DNA of 60,000 nt from Owenia fusiformis (lineage: Eukaryota; Annelida; Polychaeta; Sabellida; Oweniidae). Positions 34,489 through 45,229 of this stretch are shown here, one piece after another. The DNA is taken from assembly GCA_903813345.2 (NCBI GenBank), contig CAIIXF020000012.1, forward strand, positions 34,858,572-34,918,571. The letters are read 5' to 3'. The position numbers and the translations under genes were made by a program. The notes under the pieces were generated by a model. That model saw only the letters and a list, made by a program, of their open reading frames with translations. It had not been told where the DNA came from and made no database searches. Position 1 is the first letter of the stretch; each line of letters opens with the position of its first letter.

Positions 34489-35465
34489 TATTATTATTTA
34501 GTAAGTGAATCTCGCGGTGTTAAAGGCTTGCTTGTCTTGATTTTTTTTATATGTGTAAACTTTCATCACTAGACTCACTTGTGCGGAGCAGATAGTTCAT
34601 TCCAAAGAGGCAAGGTAGTGTAAGGCTATTGCTATGTGACTTAATTGGTACAACCATGGTAGTGTAATTCATATGCAATAGGGACTTAATTGCGCTCATT
34701 TTGGAAAGAAGTGCTCCATTGAATAGATATAGCGTGACTTTATATGAGCCACTAATTGAAGTGCTCTATCTAGTTGCTATATAGTGAATTTATGAACCGA
34801 GGGTAGTCCTCCATTTGTGTATGCTTTATGAGCCGAGGGTATTCCTCATGATTTGCTCTTTGAACCGAGGGTAGTCCTCAATCTGTATGTTTATGAACCG
34901 AGGGCAGTCCTCATGCTATGATTTATGACCCGAGGGTAGTCCTCATGTGCTAGTAACTGTCTTATCTTTATAAAAGTTGACAGTGAAAGCCTGTATTGAT
35001 TAATGTGATAGAATTGCTCCGGAGCCACTCAAGTTGAATATTGAGAAAGAACACATTGAAATTAACGTTATTCCGTGCAGATGCAGGTACACGTTTTTAT
35101 GAGTGAGGCAGATATAACATTGTTGTGAGCAATTGTTAGCCGGATCGCTCTATTTGATTGGTATTGTTCTTTAAGAGGAGTTGGCTGAAGAGCAATTGCT
35201 AGTTATACTGAGTTATATAACTAAATTTGGAACTGTAGAATCGTCACAGTTTAAGAGTGCATTGAAGTGTAAATTCTTTTGCAACGTGTCTTAATTGGTT
35301 TTTACCAAGGTAGCATAATTCGTTCGCAGAAGTGACTTGTGGCTCCAGAATTTGTAAGAGTAAAATAGAGCAAAGTAGTATAATTCCTCATCGAAGGTAA
35401 CTTAATTGCTCATTTTGTGTGCTTATTGATAATTGAAAGTCAGATTTGTGCATGTAAAGAGCACT
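34489..35465 (+). other. Retrotransposon leader, body 2
   Basis: Copy of 27312-28288, including the five stem-loops (34799-34944). Confidence 0.6.
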
Positions 35466-38400
35466 ATGGAGTCAAGTAAAGACTCAGATGATTTAATAGA
35501 TCTGACAAAGTGTGGTACAAGTGCTCAGTCGAGCCAAGAGCCCACTGTATATTTCAAGAAGGGTAATGCTGCAATGAGCACACCCAAGACTGATTCTAAC
35601 CTTGAAATGAAGGCAAAATCAACTGGATATTGGTATGTGTCTGACACTGGTTTGAGTTTTATACAAGGTACACAGAAAAGAGAGGACTGCCAACCGGCTC
35701 CTTGCTCTTCCACTGCTGTGCCAACCTCAGAGACAGACAAAATCAGTGCCATGAGTGACCAAATTAGTCATCTGTGGAGCAACATTGACTTAATTGGCAA
35801 TACAGTGGATATTATGAAATCTAACATGGGCTCCATGAAATCAGATGTAACACAAATTGAATCTAACATGGGCTCCATGAAATCAGATGTGATACAAATT
35901 GTATCTAGCATGAGCTTAACTCTGAAATCTGAAGTGACACAGGCAGTTTCCTCATTGGTTCCTATCCTGTCGTCTCAGATGGAACAGAGTTTGTCTGCTT
36001 ACAAAGCCACGATGGAAAAAGAAATTTCTCGTTGTAAGCGTGAGACACAGGAGTTGATAAATGAAAATCGCTCCTTGATGAATGAACTTGAGAAAGTCAG
36101 GTTCAGAACTCCTCAAGATGTTGTTAAAGGAGGAGATGCACGTGTTGAAAGGGAGGAGTTAGATCCATTAGTAGAGCAGATGGAAAGGTCTCCTCATAAG
36201 AAGTCACATGCTCTTAAAAGACAGAGAGCAATTAATCACAGTTCACCAGAGATGGGAGGTGATCCTCCGTCTTTACCTGGTATTGTTTCAGACCTGGATG
36301 AACAGGCTAGAGAAAAGAGCCAGATACCCGAAATGAAGGTGTCAAATACTTTAGAGATGGCTCGAAATGTAACGGGTATAAAATTTTGCAAAGGAGCCAT
36401 GAATACTGATTATATAAATGAGGCTCCAAACAAATTCCTCTCAGTAAGCAGGGAAGATTCACATCATCCCAGTGCTCCTCAGTATGGCGGGAATAAGAGG
36501 AATTTACTTAGTAGTTCTCCCTCACGAGATATTGTGTTAGAGCACGTACCGAATTGTGATCTGTTGAATAGTTCTCCACATAGAGAAAACATTTCACAGA
36601 CACAGCAGACAGTAAACGTGACAGGTGCTACTTCACCGTCACCTGATGTTGATATGACCCCTGTATTACAGGTTGTAAGAGAAGTTATTGGATCATTGAA
36701 AAATGATAACCAATCTAGTAACAAATCTGTGAAAATAAAACCTGATAAGTATGACGGTACAAGTCCATGGCAAGACTATAAAAGGCATTTTGAAGTGTGT
36801 GTTCGCTCAAATTACTGGAGCATAAATGATAGAAATGATTTTCTGGCATCCAGTTTGAAGGGGCAGGCCTTGGAGATTTTGAATGAATTGCAACCTGGCT
36901 ATACATATGAGCAATTAGTGAGTGCACTTGATAAACGATTTGGGCCTGAAGGCAAGGCCAAATTGTATGAAGCTCAGTTTCATAGTAGACAGCAGAGGCC
37001 AAAGGAGCCACTGCAAAAACTAGGCCAAGACATTCGACGCTTGGCAGCTCTGGCATTTCCTGAACTGTTCAGAGAAGCTCAAGACAGATTTGCTCGCACT
37101 CGCTTCCAACAAGCATTGCTTGATGATCAGATTCGAGATGTGGTTAATATGGGAGAGCCTGATACACTAGATGTAGCTATTTCTATTGCTCTCAAACAAG
37201 AGTCTTACCTTGAATCTGAACGAATTCGTAAGGGTCAAAAACCTACGTTATTATCAGATAACATAGGTGCAGTTGATATTGAGAGCAGTGCTAACGATGG
37301 TAATCTCGTCAGTAATGATGCACTGTACAAGCTATTTGACAGGCTGGAGGCTCTGTTAACTGTTCTGGTAAATAAAAGGTCCTCAAGAAAGCCTAGGTCT
37401 GAGATAACCTGTTATAATTGTGACAAATTAGGGCATTACAGTAATGAGTGTACCTTTCCCAAGACTTCACAGTCAAGGGATAGAGATAAGAAAACTACTG
37501 TTGCTCCTATTAGTTTTGAGAATGTAGATAGTTCAAATCAAGAGAAGAGAATAATTACTACTGCTGAGATATGTGGCTACCCTATGCATTTTCTAGTAGA
37601 CACAGGGGCAGTCAGAACTATGATTGACATTGCTGATTACCAGAAAATACCCTCAGAAAATCAGCCTGAATTATGTAAAGTGAATAAAATATTTAAACAG
37701 GCGGATGGCTCCCATCTTAAGATATTTGGAGCAATAGAATGCTCTGTTGATCTCTGTGGTACTACTTGTGAGGCCCAGATAATTGTTGCTCAGCTCAGTG
37801 GGTTCAGCATTTTGGGTTGTGACATCTTGTCTAAACAAGGAGTCAATATTAATTACCACAATAGAGAATTGTTACTGAATTCCTCCAATGGAAATGTAAG
37901 TGGGGAAATTTATGAGATATCAGTAGTTGAGCCAAATGTGAGGAGTCACAAAGCTCCCACTCTGCTTAAGAGTCTTAATGACAAGAAATCCAGCTGTGGA
38001 TTGAAAACCTCCTCCAGGAAGCTAAACTGTGAACATAATGAGGTCCCGCAATGGACACTAAAAACTATAAGTGAGGCTCAACGTGAAGATCCTCACATCA
38101 GTCCGATATGGCATGCCTTGAACCATTCAAGACACAGACCACATTGGAAAGAAATCAGTTGTAAGTCTGAAATAACGAGAACTTACTGGACCCAATGGAA
38201 TAGGTTAACCATTGAGAATGGTGTCTTATGTCGTTCTTGGGAGAATGATGAAGGAACTTCATGTACCCTTCAAATCATTACTCCAAGGCCTATGAAGGGG
38301 ACTGTGTTAAAGTACTCCCACACCAATGTCTGCTCAGGACATTTTGGAGTAAACAAGACTTACCAGAAAACTAGAGCCAGATTTTATTGGCATAGGCAAC

Positions 38401-39173
38401 ATGCTGATGCTCGTGCATTTTGTGGAGCCTGTAGAACTTGTGCTGGAAGGAAAAATCCTCAGCGACAGCGCAATTCTAATGAGCATGTTGCAAGTAAATT
38501 ATATGTAGCTGGAGATGCTGTATGGTTTAAGAATAACCAAAGAATGAAAGACAGCACTCCTAAGTCCAAGAGTCGATGGACTGGACCATGGAAGGTGGTC
38601 CATGTAACATCTGATTTGACGTGTAAAATTGTTAATCCCAAAGGAGGTAAACCCAAGGTCATTCATGTTGACCAGTTGAGACGATATGAGGGTGAGCTCC
38701 CTTCCTCCTGGGAAATGTGTCAACTTGAAACCGAAGAATTAGCTCATGAGAAGCTCCCGGAGTTTCCTTTATTAGAGCTTTTCAGCAGAACAGAGGAGCA
38801 AAATACTGTGCCACCTTCCTTGAGTAAAAAGGAAGAAGTAACAAGGGAGACAAAGTTGGACACTATTGTACCTCCTTCCACATTTGGAGGAGAAATTGAT
38901 AAATGTTTGTCCAACTGTAGTAATGATTGTCCTCCGATAAATAGATTGTTAAATGCTCCTAAGGCTCATGGAGAAATATTGCATTTGCAAAGAACTCCGA
39001 GCTATGTAAATAATGTTTGTTCCATCACTGATAATAAACCAATGTGTGATGATGACTCCAGTTCAATTTTGAACAGGAGGATTTTTTCCAGGGGATCCCA
39101 AAGACCCAACAACAAGATGAGATGTTGGCGACTATATACTCCTAGGTGTAGTCGTCATTACAAGCCACCATGA
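35466..39173 (+). CDS. Gag-protease-integrase-like polyprotein lacking reverse transcriptase, copy 2
   Basis: Same 1235-codon architecture and the same missing domains as copy 1, at exactly 7177 bp downstream. Two amino acid differences are visible: N to K shortly after the zinc knuckle (DRDNKTT versus DRDKKTT) and D to V after the protease (EISVDEP versus EISVVEP). One silent change is seen near 36058. No frame-disrupting change occurs in either copy. Shared absence of reverse transcriptase, RNase H and the integrase core shows that the deletions predate the tandem duplication. The differences argue against a simple duplicated-read artefact. Confidence 0.88.
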   Translation: MESSKDSDDLIDLTKCGTSAQSSQEPTVYFKKGNAAMSTPKTDSNLEMKAKSTGYWYVSDTGLSFIQGTQKREDCQPAPCSSTAVPTSETDKISAMSDQISHLWSNIDLIGNTVDIMKSNMGSMKSDVTQIESNMGSMKSDVIQIVSSMSLTLKSEVTQAVSSLVPILSSQMEQSLSAYKATMEKEISRCKRETQELINENRSLMNELEKVRFRTPQDVVKGGDARVEREELDPLVEQMERSPHKKSHALKRQRAINHSSPEMGGDPPSLPGIVSDLDEQAREKSQIPEMKVSNTLEMARNVTGIKFCKGAMNTDYINEAPNKFLSVSREDSHHPSAPQYGGNKRNLLSSSPSRDIVLEHVPNCDLLNSSPHRENISQTQQTVNVTGATSPSPDVDMTPVLQVVREVIGSLKNDNQSSNKSVKIKPDKYDGTSPWQDYKRHFEVCVRSNYWSINDRNDFLASSLKGQALEILNELQPGYTYEQLVSALDKRFGPEGKAKLYEAQFHSRQQRPKEPLQKLGQDIRRLAALAFPELFREAQDRFARTRFQQALLDDQIRDVVNMGEPDTLDVAISIALKQESYLESERIRKGQKPTLLSDNIGAVDIESSANDGNLVSNDALYKLFDRLEALLTVLVNKRSSRKPRSEITCYNCDKLGHYSNECTFPKTSQSRDRDKKTTVAPISFENVDSSNQEKRIITTAEICGYPMHFLVDTGAVRTMIDIADYQKIPSENQPELCKVNKIFKQADGSHLKIFGAIECSVDLCGTTCEAQIIVAQLSGFSILGCDILSKQGVNINYHNRELLLNSSNGNVSGEIYEISVVEPNVRSHKAPTLLKSLNDKKSSCGLKTSSRKLNCEHNEVPQWTLKTISEAQREDPHISPIWHALNHSRHRPHWKEISCKSEITRTYWTQWNRLTIENGVLCRSWENDEGTSCTLQIITPRPMKGTVLKYSHTNVCSGHFGVNKTYQKTRARFYWHRQHADARAFCGACRTCAGRKNPQRQRNSNEHVASKLYVAGDAVWFKNNQRMKDSTPKSKSRWTGPWKVVHVTSDLTCKIVNPKGGKPKVIHVDQLRRYEGELPSSWEMCQLETEELAHEKLPEFPLLELFSRTEEQNTVPPSLSKKEEVTRETKLDTIVPPSTFGGEIDKCLSNCSNDCPPINRLLNAPKAHGEILHLQRTPSYVNNVCSITDNKPMCDDDSSSILNRRIFSRGSQRPNNKMRCWRLYTPRCSRHYKPP

Positions 39174-39504
39174 CAAGAGACTTTTATACCAGTGTCCAGA
39201 GAACAATGAACAGGGACTGATATACCAGTTTATTTATAACAGTTATGGGATTATCAGAGTACACTGTTTTCGAGAACCAATAACCGATTATGGACTTACA
39301 AGTGACCCGAGTAGGAGTAAAGCAGTTTATGAGTTCATATCCCATGCAGCAGAGACACTTAATACGTTATAGGTTAACTATTTCATTTTATCTCATGGTT
39401 TTATAAGATGTTCTCTAAACTGAGTTATTTTAGAAAAATGCTTTCCGCTTCTTCTATTTTTGTGTGTATGTACGAGGGCGTACATGTTTCTAAGTTGGGG
39501 GGTG
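39174..39504 (+). other. 3' non-coding region and polypurine tract, body 2
   Basis: Copy of 31997-32327; G-rich tract GTTGGGGGGTG at 39494-39504. Confidence 0.6.
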
Positions 39505-41645
39505 TGTAGCGGGAGCGCATTTTTCTTATTTATTTTCAAGTTTTATTTTCATGCTTTTCTGATCAAGATCAAATTATGTTTTATATATGGTTAAAAAGAA
39601 CATTCTTTTGCCAGCATTGTAGTTTTTATGATATGCAAAAATGTCTCCTAGTTTTTGAGTAAGATCAGTTTAAATAACTAGTGTAAACGTGTGATTTTAT
39701 TTAATTCCCGGCCGCCTGGCACACATGCTTTCAGTTCTTATTTACTCATGTTCTTTCTCATTAAATACAGAGAAGAGTATTTGTCCATAAATTATAATAA
39801 TTATTTCTTAAATTAAGGGTGAATTGAGCTTTTAAACGGTGTATTAAACTTTGAATTTGATCTCATACTTTAGGAGATATCATAATTTGAAAACATGCAA
39901 TTTCAGTGGAGATTTATGTTTCTTACGGCATTTTGCCGTCACTTTCAAAAACTTTCTCACATAGCAAATTGATTGACAGCTCGCTGTAGGTTTATTAGTC
40001 TTTGATGTGACAGCTATTTTAACATTGTAGCAAGCATTCAGATTCGTTGTCATAGAAGCATTTCCTTATATGGAAAGAGATGTTCCGAAATCTTAGCGTT
40101 CTCACGATCGTTAAGGTAATGTTCAGTCTAGTTTTGAATCGTTGAAGAGTAAGGAGCTGCGATCGCATTTTGGAATTATAACAAAATTGTATCATTTGGA
40201 TTTATAACAGATTCGTAACAGATTGTGGATTTATATTGCTGTATTGAGTAACGTCAGATATTTGTGCTATTGATGGTGTTATATTGTGGATTTATAACGA
40301 ACTTGAACTGGATATATTTTGCGTTACACGGAGATGCGTTGTCATACTGAAAGTCGTTCAGTGATGTTGTGAACATGTATTCTGCATACGGTAATTATAA
40401 TAAAGTCTTGTTATTTGTTCTTTAAATTCATTATTTCTGTTAGATCTGTAAAGTGAAGTCAGAGTGAGAGAATCTAGTTTACATAACCGTTTTAATTCCA
40501 CTTTGCAATCCAAGAGTGATAAGGGAAATAAGTTCAAATTCATATCCTTTCCTTCATTCAATCTTTTACATTCCATTCTTTGTGAAACGTTCCACCTGCC
40601 ATTTGTTATTTCTAATCCTTTATTCCCCGTAGTTCTATCACTCTAATAGTTCACACATCCATTATTTTCGTATCTTTTATTCTCAGTATTTCTGACAACT
40701 TGTCAATTATTTCAATTTCATTCACAACCAGATTTGCCATATCTGTAACAAATTGCTCTTACTAAAACTGCTCCTTACGTTTTGCTCCGGAGCCAATTTC
40801 ACTTGTGTGGAGCAAAGAGTTTATTCCAAAGAGGCAGGGTAGTGTAAAACTATTGCTATGTGACTTAATTGGTATAACCAAGGTAGTAGTAATTCATATG
40901 CAATAGGTACTTAATTGCTCTCAAAGCTCCTGTTTTGCTTACAAGCTTGTTTAGCTACTGATTTGGAGCATTGTATTTTGCTCCGGAGCCCGATGAGTTC
41001 CTGCTTGTTTAGCTATTGATTTGGGAGAATTGCACTTTGCTCTGGAGCCCGTTGAGTTGCTCCCACTTGTTCAGCTATTTATTCGGAGTCTTGCGTTTTC
41101 CTCCGGAGCCTATTGAAACTTTATGCTTTGTTTAGAGACTCACTGATTATTGAGAGCATTACATATTGCTCCGGAGCCCATTGGGTTGCTCCTGCTTTAT
41201 ATTGAGTCGTTGATAAGGAGCATTTTGACGGCTCCATTTTGTGTATGAAGTTTTGCTAAGCAATTTGAGTATTGTATTTTCCTCCCGAGCCGAAATTGAT
41301 TGGAGCCAAATGTACCGATTGCTCAGTTCATTTTGCTCATGAGTAATCACCAAAGGAGCTAGAGTGTATAAATAGATATTGGCCAGAATCTTTATCATAC
41401 TTAATTCCATTTACACATTCCTCTAAATTGACTCATTCATCTCACATTTATTAAAGTTATTCATTGTGTATTTCCCTTGTCATTCTGTTATTTTATGCAT
41501 GTTATATCAGTGGCATAACGACATTATAAAAATCAACACAACAAAATCCTTTCACCAACAGACGTTCCCCGCCGGCTCTCATACCACGTGAGAGTTTTTA
41601 GTGACAACGGGTTTCCGCTCGGCCCAGACGCCACGTTCCGTCACA
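39505..41645 (+). repeat. LTR 3 (3' LTR), 2141 bp
   Basis: Differs from LTRs 1 and 2 by one missing A (GAGCCAAATGTACC, near 41308) and one substitution (GACAACGGG versus GACAACAGG, near 41609); I saw no others. TATA box at 41367-41374. Followed by ATAT, the right target duplication. Confidence 0.93.
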
Positions 41646-41649
41646 ATAT

Positions 41650-42085
41650 TATTAAGGGCAATGGCTGTACTTAACTATGTATGTTATTGTTTATCCATCT
41701 TCGTGTATTGAAGTATAACCTTTGTTTTGACATGTAAGTTTCATCCTCCCATGTTTAACATGCTTATCTTACTTTGAATGTTTATGACCATGACTTTCTG
41801 GGGCACTTGGGATGGAGCCCACTGTGCAAGGCTGCAAACAAGGATCTTAGATTTAATACTTATCGTAACATTTTGGCTACAAATCAGATTACATTGTATT
41901 GCCAAAATGGAGTTAGTTTCGCAATTGTTGTGAATTGGTTTGAGTTATGTAAACAGGCGTATAGTCAACATGATAAATTGTGTAAGAATACTAGAGAATC
42001 TGACTGTTGATTGAAAACATATCCAGAAATCTAGCTAAACATCAAAACATTGCACCTAGTAAATTTTGAAAATTTTCATCCTTCT
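41650..42085. other. Non-coding stretch, no gene seen
   Basis: AT-rich unique DNA. A 78-codon open stretch at 41774-42010 lacks an ATG at its head and shows no recognisable motif; I do not call it. Confidence 0.5.
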
Positions 42086-42089
42086 TTAA

Positions 42090-42777
42090 CCTTTAGCGTG
42101 CTGCCGGCGGACTCGTCCGCCGAGACTAAAATGTCTCTCACAACTGCCGGCGGACCCGTACGCCCGATTTCAAACTTTTAAAAACTTTACTTTTTCGCGC
42201 CATTCGTATTGTCCAATTAGATTGCCCGATTTATTCAGTGCCTAACATGACTTCCTGTTGACCTAGAATGGCGATATTTCGAAAAATAATTCTCAATTCA
42301 ACAATTTAAACAGTGTTTTAGTCGTTTTTAGTGAACGAATCGTACAAAATGGTGGACAAATACGATCACAACGAAAATGTGGAGGAAATGAATTACGATT
42401 TCGAGCTCTTTAGGCTCTTGGAAGCCGATAACGGTCATCGAAAATAGAAACTAGAATATTTTCTGAATTGAAAAATTGAACATTCGATCGCTGCAAATTC
42501 AGATTTGGATTCTGACCAGACGAAGAGGCGGAGCGGCGGATTCCGGAGGAGTATTCATGGTATATTTATGCCCAGTCGTGTTAATGTACGAAAAAATTCA
42601 TGAGAACATTTTTTTCATGAGCCAGGCCACTGTATCTTCCCTTTGTGAAATTTTTATCCAGATTCATTCAGTAGTTATTGAGATATTAATTATTATATCA
42701 TTTTTTGCACTCTTTGAAAAATAAGCCATGGCAGTTGCGTGGGATATATTTGCTGAAATAAGGCAGCATGGTAAAGG
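42090..42777. mobile_element. piggyBac-like element with internal deletion, 688 bp
   Basis: TTAA flanks both sides (42086-42089, 42778-42781), the strict target of piggyBac. Ends read inward as CCTTTAGCGTGCTGCC and CCTTTACCATGCTGCC (14 of 16 identical). Just inside the left end is a perfect 8-bp hairpin, CGGCGGAC...GTCCGCCG, of the GC-rich kind seen in metazoan piggyBac subterminal regions. The interior keeps only a possible transposase start. Confidence 0.8.
42349..42447 (+). pseudogene. Possible N-terminal remnant of piggyBac transposase
   Basis: A 32-codon frame begins MVDKYDHNENVEEMNYDFEL and stops at TAG (42445-42447). Acidic residues and an ELFRLLEAD segment fit the acidic N-terminus common in piggyBac transposases. 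Another frame near 42484 gives SDLDSDQTKRR, which could be a frame-shifted continuation. The catalytic DDD domain is absent. The call rests on position inside the TTAA-flanked element, not on strong similarity. Confidence 0.4.
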
Positions 42778-42910
42778 TTAAACTTCTTTGCACCAGCTTG
42801 AAAATGAGAATTTTTTAAAATTGGAGATGAATTTTATTTTTGACAGCCATAAACAGGAAAAATCTTAATAATGAAACTTGAAGCAAAGGGCAAGGACCCT
42901 GTTACATGAT

Positions 42911-43053
42911 ACCGAATGGTACATTAAGATACACAATATGGAATGGTACCATTTGAGTATCATGGTGCCATACAGTGATCATGGTACCATGTGTTACTGT
43001 TTAAGTATCATACGGTACCATATTTTACATTACCATTGACAAAATGGTACCAT
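42911..43053. repeat. Cluster of ATGGTACCAT palindromes
   Basis: Exact ATGGTACCAT occurs at 42943, 42981 and 43044; close variants lie at 42962 (ATGGTGCCAT) and around 43011 (ATACGGTACCATAT). GTATCAT and ATGATAC words alternate between them. No gene is nearby. It may be a degenerate minisatellite built on a palindromic unit. Confidence 0.6.
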
Positions 43054-43066
43054 ATGATACTGTTAA

Positions 43067-43687
43067 AAATTGGCTCTGTAGTCTTTCTTTAAACTCTTGC
43101 AGCCCCCCCCCCAGCTTTGACTTCATGACTTTAAGTTAACTACAAAACCTGCAATATAGTAGAAAGATAGACACCTGTTTTGCAATAACAAAACTCACAA
43201 CAATTATTATCAATTTACCAGTTATCATGTTTAATTTTAGAATGACCTTGTTCAACAAATATACACATGTGAGTCAGTTACCGATTTGTGATAGTTTGTG
43301 AGAGACGTCATCAGAACATATGCCTGTATAAAGAACAGGGAGGGGGGGGAGTTATTGAACTGTCAAATGAACTCAAAACATTGACAAGTTTATCAATTAT
43401 GTGCAATCGAAGTGATTGAACATTTTTTGGGCTAAGGAAAAAATTCATTAGTCAATTTACAATTTGTAGCCCAATCTTCACTAGTTATTGATTAAAAATT
43501 AATATGTAGCTCAGTGAGGAAAAAGGGTTTCCAGACTTTTGAAGGAGAGCGTATAGTAGTATAGAAAGTATATATTTTTTGTTTTAGGAGATTTATCAGG
43601 GTCGGGGGGGGGGTTGAGTGATTAACATATCCCTTTTAATACTTTACATATAATATGATTGCCCTTGGATAACAATTAGACTCCTCA
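43067..43687. other. Non-coding stretch, no gene seen
   Basis: AT-rich DNA with homopolymer C and G runs near 43103, 43343 and 43600. No exon visible. Confidence 0.5.
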
Positions 43688-43692
43688 ATGAA

Positions 43693-44305
43693 CACCCTTG
43701 GTATACGCAGCTAACGAAAATTGACCGGTACGGGTCAAAAGCTGGACCGGTACGGGTTAACGGTTTTATTTGAATTTAAAATAGCCATAAAATGCCAAAC
43801 TTTGTGACAAAGAATTTCATCCTGCTTGCAACGAGAAGACGGACCGGTTCGGGGCAATCTGCTTGCAGCGAGAAGACGGACCGGTTCGGGGCAATAGCTG
43901 ATGAAATTCTTTGTCACAAAGTTAGGCATTTTTTATAAAATCAAATGCGCGTCATTGAAACTCACAAGATGTAAATAGCATGTCATTTACATCATACCTT
44001 GATGGGGAAAAATAGATCTTATATGTTAGAAGTACTAAATAAAAGTTATCGGGAAAATGAGACAGTCGTTCTCGAGAGAAAAGAGCATAAATGCGCATTT
44101 AGAGAGTTTTGGTCCGTTTAAAAATCTGTAAAAAATTGGGGTACTTAAAAACATCGGGAGGCATCATATATTTCAAATTAGACACGAGGAAGTCAATATT
44201 GAGCAAGTTATGGCTGTTTTAAATTCAAATAAAACCGTTAACCCGTACCAGTCCAGCTTTTGACCCGTACTGGTCAATTTTCGTTAGCTGCGTATACCAA
44301 GGGTG
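43693..44305. mobile_element. Non-autonomous DNA transposon with 98-bp inverted repeats
   Basis: Left end 43693-43790 and right end 44208-44305 match inverted at 95 of 98 positions. The outer ends read CACCCTTGGTATACGCAGCT. ATGAA flanks both sides (43688-43692, 44306-44310), a 5-bp target duplication. The interior has a second, nested inverted repeat of 31 bp (43791-43821 and 43900-43930, one mismatch) enclosing two copies of a 37-bp unit (43822-43858, 43859-43895, one mismatch). The ACCGGTACGGGTC motif recurs. No coding frame; superfamily not recognised. Confidence 0.85.
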
Positions 44306-44310
44306 ATGAA

Positions 44311-45029
44311 GCTTACTCTTGCTTCATGTATCTATGTCTTATATTAAACAATTTTGAGGAATATGTTACATAATAACAAAAATGTGAAATCTGAGCTAAA
44401 CAACTCAGGAAGGAAAGATGTTGTTTTCATATCAGATTAATGTTTTTCAGTACAGTGTAGCGTAGGTGCAGGCATAACAAAAATAAGAGAAAAAAATTTA
44501 CTCAATATAAGTGTTGTTTTCATATCGCATTAATGTTTTTCTGTCCCGTGGGTGATGGCTTAATCCTTAGGCAGATCCGTGTTTAGGTCATCACTTAAGT
44601 CCTATCTCATTCATTATGTGTCATTATCTACATTTGTTTACATCACTGTTTGTAAACAGATTAGCCATTTAAGTGATCTATTTTAGTTTTATTGATTTTG
44701 GCATAGATCAGTAACCCTTTGCAAAATTTGTGATCCCTCTATATTCTACAGTCTTCCTGTTGAAAATCTGTCAAAAGAGTGAAATCTTAAGGTATTTTGA
44801 TTAAAACTTTTGAAATCAGGATATTGTATCATTGTTGAGGGAAAATCATATTGAGAAAACAACATTTTGAATTAAAGATATTTTTTTCAGTTTACTAATC
44901 CATGAAGTTTCAGAATTTAAATGAATTTGCTCATGTCAAAGTAGGCTCAAGATTGCTATAATTATATTATATTAATTATAATATTGATTATCATATTTCT
45001 GAACTATTCCATACACCCCCAAAATGCAT
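44311..45029. other. Non-coding stretch, no gene seen
   Basis: AT-rich unique DNA. A short direct repeat (GTTGTTTTCATATC...ATTAATGTTTTTC) occurs near 44420 and 44513. Nothing else supportable. Confidence 0.5.
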
Positions 45030-45165
45030 TCTGATTTTCAATGCCGTTTTGGTGCCGTTTCGGTACCAAATGGACTGACTAGTCCGGTGCCAAATTTTGG
45101 TGTCGAAAGGTTTTGGTGCCTGAACGGTGCCAAATTTTTTTGATGCCGAAACGGCGCCGAATTAT
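45030..45165. repeat. GGTGCC/GGTACC-rich degenerate repeat
   Basis: About ten short words of the type TTTGGTGCC, CGGTACCAAA and GGTGCCAAAT occur in both orientations within 135 bp, so the segment can fold on itself. Reminiscent of, but distinct from, the palindrome cluster at 42911-43053. Confidence 0.5.
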
Positions 45166-45229
45166 ATTGGCTGTGTATTCCAAAACAGCAAGGTCAATAT
45201 TATATCACTGTAATGCCAGAGGCATTATG

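Larger units (their letters stand above)
25151..41645 (+). mobile_element. Ty3/gypsy-type LTR retrotransposon in tandem: three LTRs, two bodies
   Basis: LTRs at 25151-27292, 32328-34469 and 39505-41645 flank two bodies at exactly 7177-bp spacing. LTRs begin TGTAGCGGG and end GTCACA. ATAT flanks the whole structure (25147-25150 and 41646-41649), so it behaves as one insertion with a 4-bp target duplication. Each body has a tRNA-Leu primer-binding site, a roughly 980-bp leader, one long frame and a G-rich tract before the next LTR. The bodies differ by only a few bases. Gag, retropepsin and the zinc-binding and GPY-like integrase modules place it with Ty3/gypsy elements. Tandem forms arise by recombination between LTRs, including with circular DNA; assembly duplication is an alternative. 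Confidence 0.92.

Noticed and set aside
42476-42724. 82-codon frame in the piggyBac-like element
   Set aside because: Begins at TTG and shows no transposase motif; another frame in the same stretch looks more like a transposase N-terminus.
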